Positions 21,401 through 29,056 of a stretch of 45,782 nucleotides of DNA are shown here, piece after piece. The position numbers were made by a program, and so were the translations under genes. Where the stretch lies: assembly GCF_007859855.1 (NCBI RefSeq), contig NZ_SJPK01000024.1, forward strand, positions 1 through 45,782. The letters run 5' to 3'. Position 1 is the first letter of the stretch; each line of letters begins with the position of its first letter. Origin of the DNA: Allorhodopirellula solitaria (GTDB lineage Bacteria > Planctomycetota > Planctomycetia > Pirellulales > Pirellulaceae). Under the pieces are notes generated by a model. It had not been told where the DNA came from. It made no database searches and worked only from the letters and a program-made list of their open reading frames with translations.

Positions 21401-24400
21401 ATGGCACGATTCGACGATGACTTCATCGACCGCATGAAAAACGAAAACGACATCGTGGCTCTGATCGAGAGCTACGGAACACGACTCAAAGAACGTCCCG
21501 GTGGCAAAGGCGAGTTCATTGGGCTGTGTCCGGTTCACGATGACAAGAACCCTTCACTGGTCGCCAACCGAAAGAAAAATGTTTGGAACTGCTTGGGCGC
21601 GTGCGGCTGCGGCGGCGATCCGATCCAGTGGGTCATGCACGCCGAGAACGTCAGCTTCCGCCACGCGGTTGAACTGCTCCGCGATGGATCAACCGGCGGT
21701 CGTCCCAACGGTCGCGGGGCGAAGCCTCGCAAGCTCGACGCGCCGTTGCCGCTGTCCGGTGACGATCACGAAACGCTCGCCGGCGTCGTCGATTACTACC
21801 ACTCGCGATTGAAGCAGTCACCCGACGCGCTGGCGTATCTGCAAAAGCGGTTCATCACCGATCACGAAGCGGTCGAGCGATTCAAGATCGGCTTCGTCGA
21901 TAGAACGCTCGGTCTGCGGCTGCCGCCCAAGCAAAACAACAAAGCAGGAAACGAAATCCGCACGCGGTTGAAAGAACTGGGCGTCACTCGCGAAACCGGC
22001 CATGAACACTTCCGCGGCTGCATCACGTTCCCGCTTCTCGATGACACCGGCCGCATCAAACAAATCTACGGTCGGCGGATCGACAACAAATCCAAGGCCA
22101 AACACTTCTATCTGTCGCAACCGATGGGCGGCGTGCTGAACCTGGAAGCGTTCACCGCCTCGGATGAACTGATCCTGTGTGAATCGGTGATCGACGCGCT
22201 GACGTTCTGGTGCGCGGGCTTCCGCAACGTGACAACGATCTACGGAACCAACGGTCTGACCGATGAACTGCTGCAAGCTCTGCAGGTCCACGACATCAAA
22301 CGGCTGTTGATCGCGTATGACGCGGACAAGGCGGGCGATGACGCGGCGGCGAAGCATGCCGAGAAATTCTGTTCGCTCGGTATCGAATGCTTCCGCACTC
22401 GAGTGAGTGACGGGGCCAAAGACATCAACGGCTGTGCGTTCTTAAACGGCGGCGGTCATGCTGAACCGATCCGCGACACGTTGGGACTACTGATCCGCAA
22501 CGCGGCCTGGATCGGTCCAGGCGTGAAGCCGTCGCAGGCATCCAGCGCGGGAGCAGCTAAAGAAAAAAAGCCTGAGCAACCGACGAGCAAACCAGCCTCC
22601 TCAAAGGCTTCTTCTTTAGCTGCCGAAATCCCTGGCGTCGAAGTGGCGAAGCCTGCGGCGGCGGACGATCAACGGGCGGCGGAGCCGCCCGTTGAAAAGC
22701 AACCGCCTGTCGCTTCACCGCAACCACCGGCCCCGAAAGAAATCGAAGCCGAAGTGAAAGAGAACGGCATCGTCATCGAGATCGGCAATCGAACCTACCG
22801 CGTTCGTGGCCTCGAAAAGAACCTTGCCTTCGACGTGTTGAAACTCAACGTGATGGTTCGCCGTGACGAAGCGTTCTACGTCGATACGTTCGATCTGTAC
22901 GCGGCGAAAGCTCGCGCCGTGTTCATCCGCGAAGCGGCCAAAGAACTGGGCTTCGATCCCGAGGTCATCAAGCGAGACCTTGGAAAGGTCTTGCTGAAAC
23001 TGGAATCCCTGCAAGACAAGCACATCGAAGATACGCTTGCGGTCAAAGACGAAACCATCGAACTAACCGACAAAGACAAGGCGACCGCCTTGGACATGCT
23101 TCGTCAACCGAACCTCGTCGAAACCATCCTGACCGACTTCGACGCTTGCGGCGTGGTCGGTGAAGAAATCAACAAGCTCGTCGGCTACCTCGCCGCAACC
23201 AGTCGCAAGCTACCGCAACCGCTGGCGGTGCTGATTCAATCCTCGTCCGCTGCGGGCAAGTCCTCGCTGATGGAAGCGGTGCTGGCGTTCATGCCACCCG
23301 AAGACACGATCAAGTATTCGGCGATGACCGGGCAAAGCCTGTTCTACATGGGCGGCACGAACCTGAAGCACCGCATCCTAGCCATCGCCGAAGAAGAAGG
23401 CGTCGAGCAAGCGGCCTACGCGCTGAAGCTGCTGCAAAGCGAAGGTGAACTCAACATCGCCTCGACCGGCAAAGACCCCGGCACCGGCCGAATGGAAACG
23501 CAAGAGTATCACGTCGAAGGCCCGGTGATGATCTTCCTGACCACCACCAGCGACGACACCGACCCGGAACTCAAGAACCGCTGCGTCACGCTGGGCGTGT
23601 GTGAACACGCCTGCCATACCGAAGCGATCCACCGCCAACAACGCACGCGGCGAACGCTCGACGGCCGCAGCCTGCAGCATGAACGCAAAGCGATCCGCGC
23701 CCGTCATCAAAACGCACAGCGTCTGTTGCGTCCGCTGGAAGTCGTCAACAACTTCGCCGAGCAATTAACCTTCCGCAGCGACAAAACCAAAAGCCGCCGC
23801 GCCCACGATCATTACCTGACGTTGATCGAAGCGGTCACGCTGCTGCATCAGTACCAACGTGTCGAAGGCACGATGGTTAACGCGGCGGGCGAATCGGTAC
23901 GGTTCGTCGAAACAACGCTTGACGATATCGAGCTAGCCAACCGTCTGGCCGATCGGTTCTTGGAACGCTCGTTCGCCGAGCTTCCCGAGCGAACGCAAGT
24001 TCTGCTGGAACAACTCCTCGCGGGTCTGCGCACGCGATGCAAGGAACAGGAAACCGAACTGTGGGAACAACGCTTCACGCGGCGTGACGTTCGCCGCTGG
24101 AGTACGTTCGGTGACACGCAGTTGAAAGAACACCTCTCGCGTCTGGTCGATTACGAGTATCTGAAAATCGAAGCAGGCGGCGGCAAGGGCCGCAGCCTTG
24201 AATACTCGTTGTCCTACGACCCCGACAGCGATCAAACGACCTCAATCACGTCAGGCCTGATCGACGTCAATCGACTGCGAAGCCCCGACAACTCACCCGA
24301 GAAGGCGGGAGAAGTCGGGGAGAAAACGGAAGAAGTCGCCCCACCCGAAAACGATTCGGCCCGGCAAAACACGTCACTTCCGCCCAGTAGTCGGGAAAAC

Positions 24401-24430
24401 GACGAAAACGGGCAAGCGGAAGCTGCTTGA
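21401..24430 (+). CDS. CHC2/Toprim primase-helicase (copy 2)
   Basis: 1009 residues from the ATG equivalent to 14300, identical to copy 1: CHC2 zinc finger, Toprim, linker with two in-frame palindromes (22553-22694), Walker A and C-terminal winged-helix-like part. No inactivating change is seen, so both copies look able to produce protein. Confidence 0.85.
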   Translation: MARFDDDFIDRMKNENDIVALIESYGTRLKERPGGKGEFIGLCPVHDDKNPSLVANRKKNVWNCLGACGCGGDPIQWVMHAENVSFRHAVELLRDGSTGGRPNGRGAKPRKLDAPLPLSGDDHETLAGVVDYYHSRLKQSPDALAYLQKRFITDHEAVERFKIGFVDRTLGLRLPPKQNNKAGNEIRTRLKELGVTRETGHEHFRGCITFPLLDDTGRIKQIYGRRIDNKSKAKHFYLSQPMGGVLNLEAFTASDELILCESVIDALTFWCAGFRNVTTIYGTNGLTDELLQALQVHDIKRLLIAYDADKAGDDAAAKHAEKFCSLGIECFRTRVSDGAKDINGCAFLNGGGHAEPIRDTLGLLIRNAAWIGPGVKPSQASSAGAAKEKKPEQPTSKPASSKASSLAAEIPGVEVAKPAAADDQRAAEPPVEKQPPVASPQPPAPKEIEAEVKENGIVIEIGNRTYRVRGLEKNLAFDVLKLNVMVRRDEAFYVDTFDLYAAKARAVFIREAAKELGFDPEVIKRDLGKVLLKLESLQDKHIEDTLAVKDETIELTDKDKATALDMLRQPNLVETILTDFDACGVVGEEINKLVGYLAATSRKLPQPLAVLIQSSSAAGKSSLMEAVLAFMPPEDTIKYSAMTGQSLFYMGGTNLKHRILAIAEEEGVEQAAYALKLLQSEGELNIASTGKDPGTGRMETQEYHVEGPVMIFLTTTSDDTDPELKNRCVTLGVCEHACHTEAIHRQQRTRRTLDGRSLQHERKAIRARHQNAQRLLRPLEVVNNFAEQLTFRSDKTKSRRAHDHYLTLIEAVTLLHQYQRVEGTMVNAAGESVRFVETTLDDIELANRLADRFLERSFAELPERTQVLLEQLLAGLRTRCKEQETELWEQRFTRRDVRRWSTFGDTQLKEHLSRLVDYEYLKIEAGGGKGRSLEYSLSYDPDSDQTTSITSGLIDVNRLRSPDNSPEKAGEVGEKTEEVAPPENDSARQNTSLPPSSRENDENGQAEAA

Positions 24431-24611
24431 AGCGACACGAATCGTAGTCGTACTCAAAGCTCATTCAAAGAAACACGTTCCCGGCTTCTGGTTCATCAAA
24501 GAATCAGAAGCCGTTCTCGTTGGCGGCGGTCGGTTCCGTCGTCGGCGTTGGGTCTTACGTCAAGTCTCACGCCTGTTACCTCACCCCTGATTCGACGAAG
24601 GAGAATCAACC

Positions 24612-25745
24612 ATGCCACGCAAAGGCGACAAACAACCACCCAAGCAAGTCGGCAACCTGGGCGACCCACAAGGGATGGCCGTGATGCTTGAAAAGTTCCT
24701 CGAATGGATGCGAGTGAAAAACTACAGCGAGCGCACCGTCGAGAATCGACACTTGTACTTGAACTACTTCATCCAGTGGGCGGAGGATCGCGGCTTGACG
24801 CGACCGACGGAGATCACCAAACCGATCCTGGAGCGTTATCAACGCTTCCTGTATCACTACCGCAAAGCGGACGGACAACCGCTGTCGTTCCGCAGTCAAT
24901 CATCCCGCCTGGTTCCGGTGCGTGCCTGGTTCAAGTGGCTGACGCGAAACAACCACATGCTTTACAAACCGGCGAGTGAACTGGAACTGCCACGCCTCGA
25001 ACGACGCCTTCCGAAACACGTCTTAACGATCCGTGAAAGTGAAACGGTCCTGGCCGTTCCTAACGTCACCGACCCGCTTGGGCTTCGTGATCGAGCGATC
25101 TTAGAAACGCTCTACTCAACGGGCATCCGAAGGATGGAAGTCGTGAACCTCAAGCTGTACGACATGGACGTAGACCGTGGAACGCTGATGGTCCGGCAAG
25201 GTAAAGGCAAGAAAGATCGGATGGTTCCGATCGGCAAGCGTGCTATCGACTGGATCAACAAATACATCACCGAAGTGCGTCCCAGGCTGATCGTCGATCC
25301 CAACGACGTGACGCTGTTCCTGACCCACCTCGGCGAAGCGTTCACCACCAACCGCTTAACGCAGCTCGTTCGTGAATACATCGACGCGGCCGACATCGGC
25401 AAGCGTGGTTCGTGTCACCTGTTTCGACACACGATGGCCACGCTGATGCTTGAGAACGGAGCCGACATCCGGTTCATTCAAGCGATGCTCGGTCATGCGA
25501 AGTTGGAGACGACGCAAATCTACACTCAAGTCAGCATCCGCAAACTGAAAGAGATTCACGAAGCCACGCATCCTGCCAAGATGAACCGCGAAGAAATCGA
25601 CGCTCTGCCCGATGATCCCCCAAAGCCCACCGATCCATCGGGGAATCCCTCGACGCCCGAAAACCCATCGTCATCGACCGACGAAACCAAGTCGGACGAT
25701 GACGACAACGACGCGCCCGGCGGTGTCCCCGCTGTGCCGCGTTAA
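24612..25745 (+). CDS. XerC/D-like tyrosine recombinase (copy 2, variant)
   Basis: 377 residues with the full catalytic set (R173, H269, R272, H295, Y304) intact. It has Pro90, Met116 and Lys119 where copy 1 has Ser, Ile and Asn, from base changes at 24879, 24959 and 24968. The three changes, all amino-acid altering, sit within 90 bp near the end of the core-binding domain and the linker to the catalytic domain. The gene lies about 330 bp from the right-end core. Confidence 0.9.
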   Translation: MPRKGDKQPPKQVGNLGDPQGMAVMLEKFLEWMRVKNYSERTVENRHLYLNYFIQWAEDRGLTRPTEITKPILERYQRFLYHYRKADGQPLSFRSQSSRLVPVRAWFKWLTRNNHMLYKPASELELPRLERRLPKHVLTIRESETVLAVPNVTDPLGLRDRAILETLYSTGIRRMEVVNLKLYDMDVDRGTLMVRQGKGKKDRMVPIGKRAIDWINKYITEVRPRLIVDPNDVTLFLTHLGEAFTTNRLTQLVREYIDAADIGKRGSCHLFRHTMATLMLENGADIRFIQAMLGHAKLETTQIYTQVSIRKLKEIHEATHPAKMNREEIDALPDDPPKPTDPSGNPSTPENPSSSTDETKSDDDDNDAPGGVPAVPR

Positions 25746-25847
25746 TCAAAGACTTCTTTCTTTATCTTTAGCTGCTATCTAGCTGCTTGCGGTCCCTGCA
25801 CCGTCGCGGCGGTCGCTTCCAGCGATCCCGCCGCGTAGAATAGGTGC

Positions 25848-27152
25848 ATGAAGGCAGCTAAAGAAAAAATCTTGTTCATGCTCGTGATCGCGTCGGCGCT
25901 GCTGGTCTGCGCCCCAGCGATCGCATCGAGCACGCATCATTCAACGCTGGAAAACCGCGCCGAGATTTTTTTACAATCGGCCCAAAACCGCGTCGAGCGA
26001 CAGGCGTTTGAGTCGGCAAATCGCGTCGAGAATTACGATTCGCTGGGGGGAGTTGCGTTAGAGTCCTCTGTTGCCCCAAACAGTACAGCGGGCCGTGTCG
26101 TATCTGGTGGTTGCTTCGTAGCCGGGACACCAGTTCGGCTGAGTGCCGAACTGGCAATGGCAACGCTCGGCGGCAATTCCGAAGCGACTACGACGACCGC
26201 CAACCCCACGACTCCAGCAACTACGACCGCCATCGAGCACGTTGCAATCGGCGCACGTGTTCCAGACCAGAATCCACGCCCAGAAGACTACGATTTCAGT
26301 CTTCGCGACGTCGATCAGGACACATGGAGACAGCTCGATGTCCGACTACGCCGCAAGGACGGTGCTGTTGTGGAGATGCAGCTTCTGCGTCCGGTCGAAT
26401 GGGTTGAAAACCTGAACCTGAGCGTCGGCAGTGAGTTCACGCTGATTCTCAGTGAATTTGAAGTCGACGGGAACGCTGTCGTTACGGCGATCGGCCCCTG
26501 CTGCGAAATTGCCGAAGGCGAAGGCAGCGTGGTCACCGGTCGATTCGTGACCCGGCAAGTTAGCAACCTCGTCGAAGTTACACTTGAGAACGGAACCACG
26601 TTCACGGGAACTACCACACACCCCGTGTGGATTCCGGCAAAACACGATTGGGTAGAGTTGGGCGACCTCAACGAAGGAGAAAAGCTCGCAACGCTCGCTG
26701 GCTCCGTGACCGTTGCGAAGGTCCGTCGTCCGAAACGGGTTTCCGATGTCTTCAACATCGAGGTTCATGGCCATCACGTCTATCGAATCACGGACGATGG
26801 TGTTCTTGTCCACAACAATAGTTCAGTCGGAAAGGCACTTGTCGAGGCTGCAACTCGGCGTAGAGCGCAAAGCCAGCTTGGAAGACGGTTAACTGACAGT
26901 GCTGATCCCGCATTCGACTACGTCGATGATCTCGATCGCACATATGACCAAATGGGCAACCCAGCAATGATTCCACACTGGGCGAGCCAACGAAGCCAGT
27001 TCTTCAATCAGATTGACCGGCATTTGCAGAAAGCTGACTTCACTGTCATTGACCTGACAAGTTTCCCGAAACAAATCCAGGATGACGTTGCGAACTATGT
27101 CTTGAATCTGCCGGAGCACTTGTTTGACAAAGTTATCCCAATTGGATTCTAG
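25848..27152 (+). CDS. Leader-Hint-toxin B fusion: displaced original tip of the giant protein
   Basis: 434 residues. Residues 1-75 are the element's signal-peptide leader and 76-79 are APNS from the third core. A Hint (Hedgehog/intein-type autoprocessing) domain starts at C89 (GGCFVAGTPV) and ends with the H322-N323 pair after a GVLV strand, including a TTHPVW block and a HGHHVYRI strand typical of pretoxin Hint domains. Residues 324-434 are toxin B, a small domain with HWASQRSQ and QIDRHLQKADFTVIDL motifs that reminds me of RHS/CDI tip nucleases, family not certain. Hint presumably self-cleaves to release toxin B. The frame from the giant gene would read straight into this sequence if the element were absent, giving about 4283 residues. 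Confidence 0.8.
   Translation: MKAAKEKILFMLVIASALLVCAPAIASSTHHSTLENRAEIFLQSAQNRVERQAFESANRVENYDSLGGVALESSVAPNSTAGRVVSGGCFVAGTPVRLSAELAMATLGGNSEATTTTANPTTPATTTAIEHVAIGARVPDQNPRPEDYDFSLRDVDQDTWRQLDVRLRRKDGAVVEMQLLRPVEWVENLNLSVGSEFTLILSEFEVDGNAVVTAIGPCCEIAEGEGSVVTGRFVTRQVSNLVEVTLENGTTFTGTTTHPVWIPAKHDWVELGDLNEGEKLATLAGSVTVAKVRRPKRVSDVFNIEVHGHHVYRITDDGVLVHNNSSVGKALVEAATRRRAQSQLGRRLTDSADPAFDYVDDLDRTYDQMGNPAMIPHWASQRSQFFNQIDRHLQKADFTVIDLTSFPKQIQDDVANYVLNLPEHLFDKVIPIGF
26072..26084 (+). repeat. Right 13-bp attachment-site-like core
   Basis: TGCCCCAAACAGT with element leader on its left and the Hint-toxin B sequence on its right (attR-like). The right flank (ACAGCGGGCC) departs from the toxin A flank (GTAGCGACCG), marking the end of the repeated unit. 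Confidence 0.75.
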
Positions 27153-27153
27153 A

Positions 27154-27510
27154 ATGACGACAGCAATAAGCATTTCTGAGAAAGCAGATGAAATCTGGAC
27201 CATCCAAGACAGTATTTTTGAATGGTTCGCATCGCTCATTGCCGAGCGGTACCGAGACGAACCAGAAGTCGTTGCTCAGGTCGAGCTAGCGTCGGCAATG
27301 AACGGCGTATCGCTTGATGTTCTGTCCGCCGACAATCCTGAACTATCTAATCGACTTGCGGGTATATTGCGTTCGATGGCGCAAGACGTTGTGGATGGTG
27401 AAATTGAAGTGCCCGAAGAGGTTTGCGAATCTGCTGACAGATGCCGAGCTCTCTTCAGTAATTTGATTCAAATTCTTTCGGCTTTCGAGAATGTGAGGAG
27501 CACTGGCTAA
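27154..27510 (+). CDS. Predicted immunity protein for toxin B
   Basis: 118 residues from an ATG 1 bp after the toxin B stop. The frame is open to 27124 but an upstream start would overlap the toxin. The sequence appears all-helical, acidic and cytosolic, with no signal peptide. Coupling to toxin B is the only evidence for immunity; I do not recognise the family. Confidence 0.6.
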   Translation: MTTAISISEKADEIWTIQDSIFEWFASLIAERYRDEPEVVAQVELASAMNGVSLDVLSADNPELSNRLAGILRSMAQDVVDGEIEVPEEVCESADRCRALFSNLIQILSAFENVRSTG

Positions 27511-27514
27511 AAGT

Positions 27515-28036
27515 TTGATTGCAACACGCGTCCTCATCGTCATTCTTTTCAGCTTCCTTTCGGTAGTCGGATCGGGGTCTGTCGCCGTCGGCGATTTACT
27601 CGTAGCCCCAAAGACGGGAGTGGCCTTTGAGGGCAACATCTATCGCGCTCCTTACCCAGGGGCGAGCCCAACAACAATTGACAATTTCAACATTGCCGCG
27701 AGCCATCGCTATTCGGCGACTGGCGAGGGAGCCCTCTACTTCTCGACAAATTCACGCACGGTGATCCAAGAGTTGGGTGGTAGTTTTGTTGGTGGTCGAA
27801 CGATGGACACGTTTAACGTTCGGCTAGATAACTTCCTTGATCTTTCCAACCCGGCTGTTCGATCAAGGCTCGGGGTATCTCTTGACGATCTTGTTAGGAC
27901 GAGTGGTGACGATATTTACGAGGTCACTCAGCAGTTGGGTAGATTTGCGAGGGAGCAAGGATACAACGGCATCATCGCCCCATCAGCACGTGCAGACGGT
28001 GGATTGAACTTGATCCTTTTTGATTGGTTGAACTGA
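27515..28036 (+). CDS. Exported RES-domain-like toxin
   Basis: 173 residues from a TTG, 4 bp after the preceding stop, with GAGGAG about 15 bp upstream. An N-terminal hydrophobic segment (LIVILFSFLSVVGSGSVA) looks like a signal peptide. The rest resembles the RES domain: an early Arg (GNIYRAPYPG), a HRYSATGEGALYFS strand with Ser, QELGG with the Glu, and a C-terminal GYNGIIAPSAR...NLILF block. RES proteins such as ParT/MbcT attack NAD+ or modify protein; here export suggests an intercellular toxin. The operon-like position after the toxin B pair suggests another orphan toxin module. Confidence 0.55.
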   Translation: MIATRVLIVILFSFLSVVGSGSVAVGDLLVAPKTGVAFEGNIYRAPYPGASPTTIDNFNIAASHRYSATGEGALYFSTNSRTVIQELGGSFVGGRTMDTFNVRLDNFLDLSNPAVRSRLGVSLDDLVRTSGDDIYEVTQQLGRFAREQGYNGIIAPSARADGGLNLILFDWLN

Positions 28037-28434
28037 TGAAGCAAAATATTGAAGGTTCTATTCTGTGGCTGCGCTGTTCTACTTGTTCAATCGAATTTCC
28101 TGTTTTCGTATTTTCAGGTGAGAACGATTGGACAACGTCTGGGCTGCGAACACGAACAGATATTGAAAAGAAGGCGATCTATGTATACGCGCACGACGAC
28201 GACCCTCCGTCGGGGACTGTTGTAGAACTGATTGATGTAGACCGGGTCAAATCGATTCCCGGCGAAAGCTTCCAAGATTTCCGCAAGCGTGCTGCAAACA
28301 AGAAAGACCGTTACATCTACAGTTGCTCGAATTGCGGTTCTGGTCGCGCAGAGAGCGTTGAAAAACTCGAGATGGAAGAACTCGAAAACAGAGGTTATGA
28401 GCTTCTTGTTCTGATCGAACAGCCGCCGCAGTAA
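28036..28434 (+). CDS. Zinc-ribbon-like protein, predicted immunity for the RES toxin
   Basis: 132 residues, ATG sharing one base with the RES stop (TGATG). The frame also allows a start at 28024. Two CxxC pairs (CSTC near residue 19; CSNC near 95) would make a zinc ribbon separated by an insert. Cytosolic and acidic at the end. Role inferred from translational coupling only. Confidence 0.5.
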   Translation: MKQNIEGSILWLRCSTCSIEFPVFVFSGENDWTTSGLRTRTDIEKKAIYVYAHDDDPPSGTVVELIDVDRVKSIPGESFQDFRKRAANKKDRYIYSCSNCGSGRAESVEKLEMEELENRGYELLVLIEQPPQ

Positions 28435-29056
28435 CGACGTGACCGAAGCGATTGATTAACCACCGTGGCAGAACCTGGGTTGATGTTCCAGCTGAAACCG
28501 ACGGCCAAACGACTTTCCATCAGGACGGACCTGCAAGCCGTCGGAACCACAACGCCGCCTCGCCGATCGCTTGCGTTCTTCGCGGGTCGCGAAGCGACCG
28601 CGGCGACGACACGAAGTCGTCGCAACGATCGGGCCGGAAGCCCGCCACGCTGGACGACCGCGCACCGGAGCGAAGCGACCAGCGACGGCAGGATGCCGTC
28701 GCAATCTTCGGCAGGAAGCCGCCACCCTGGATAGATCGCTGAACGACGGCGACAAGGATGTCGCCGCATGACTAAGCCCGGTGGCAGGATGCCGCCCGGC
28801 GGGCCGGGCACGGAAGGCCAGCGCAGCGATGCCGACGCCCGATCCGCCGGGTCGTAGCGACCGAGCGGAGGGAAGACGCAGTGACGAGGAACGGAGACCG
28901 CACCGGAGCGACCGAGCGGAGACCGGGCGTCGTGAACGGAGTCGATGTGTAGCCATGGATGGCGGAACATCGACGGAGCGAACTGAGGCACGATGCCGCC
29001 CGGCGGGACCGGCAGGTCTGTCTAACCGCAGATGTAGCTCTCTGCTTTGAAGGGGA
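28435..29056. repeat. Palindrome/REP-like cluster
   Basis: No gene seen. It contains a perfect GGA-loop hairpin at 28682-28702 (arms GCGACGGCA/TGCCGTCGC), a GGCGACA/TGTCGCC hairpin at 28747-28764, and blocks closely matching the element's non-coding region (ccggaagcccgccac, gaccgcaccggagcg, ggaacggagaccgcaccgg, accgggcgtcgtgaa). The same repeat family is therefore present inside and outside the mobile element. Confidence 0.65.

Larger units (their letters stand above)
11870..26084 (+). mobile_element. Tandem pair of a 7.1-kb integrative element inserted in the giant toxin gene
   Basis: Two head-to-tail copies (11870-18970 and 18971-26071), bounded and joined by the 13-bp repeat TGCCCCAAACAGT. 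Every coding region compared is identical except three base differences in the recombinase gene. Gene order per copy: toxin A tip, immunity gene, about 1.1 kb palindrome-rich DNA, XRE repressor (reverse), primase-helicase, tyrosine recombinase, signal-peptide leader. A recombinase next to the right end plus direct repeats at each junction fits site-specific integration in tandem. Unequal recombination or duplication at the 13-bp repeat is the alternative for the second copy. Own replication genes (primase-helicase) suggest a plasmid- or satellite-like circular stage. Confidence 0.8.

Noticed and set aside
11870-26071. Assembly artefact as the sole explanation of the 7.1-kb tandem repeat
   Set aside because: The copies differ at three positions, the unit ends exactly at a 13-bp repeat, and every junction is in frame. 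It cannot be fully excluded without reads.
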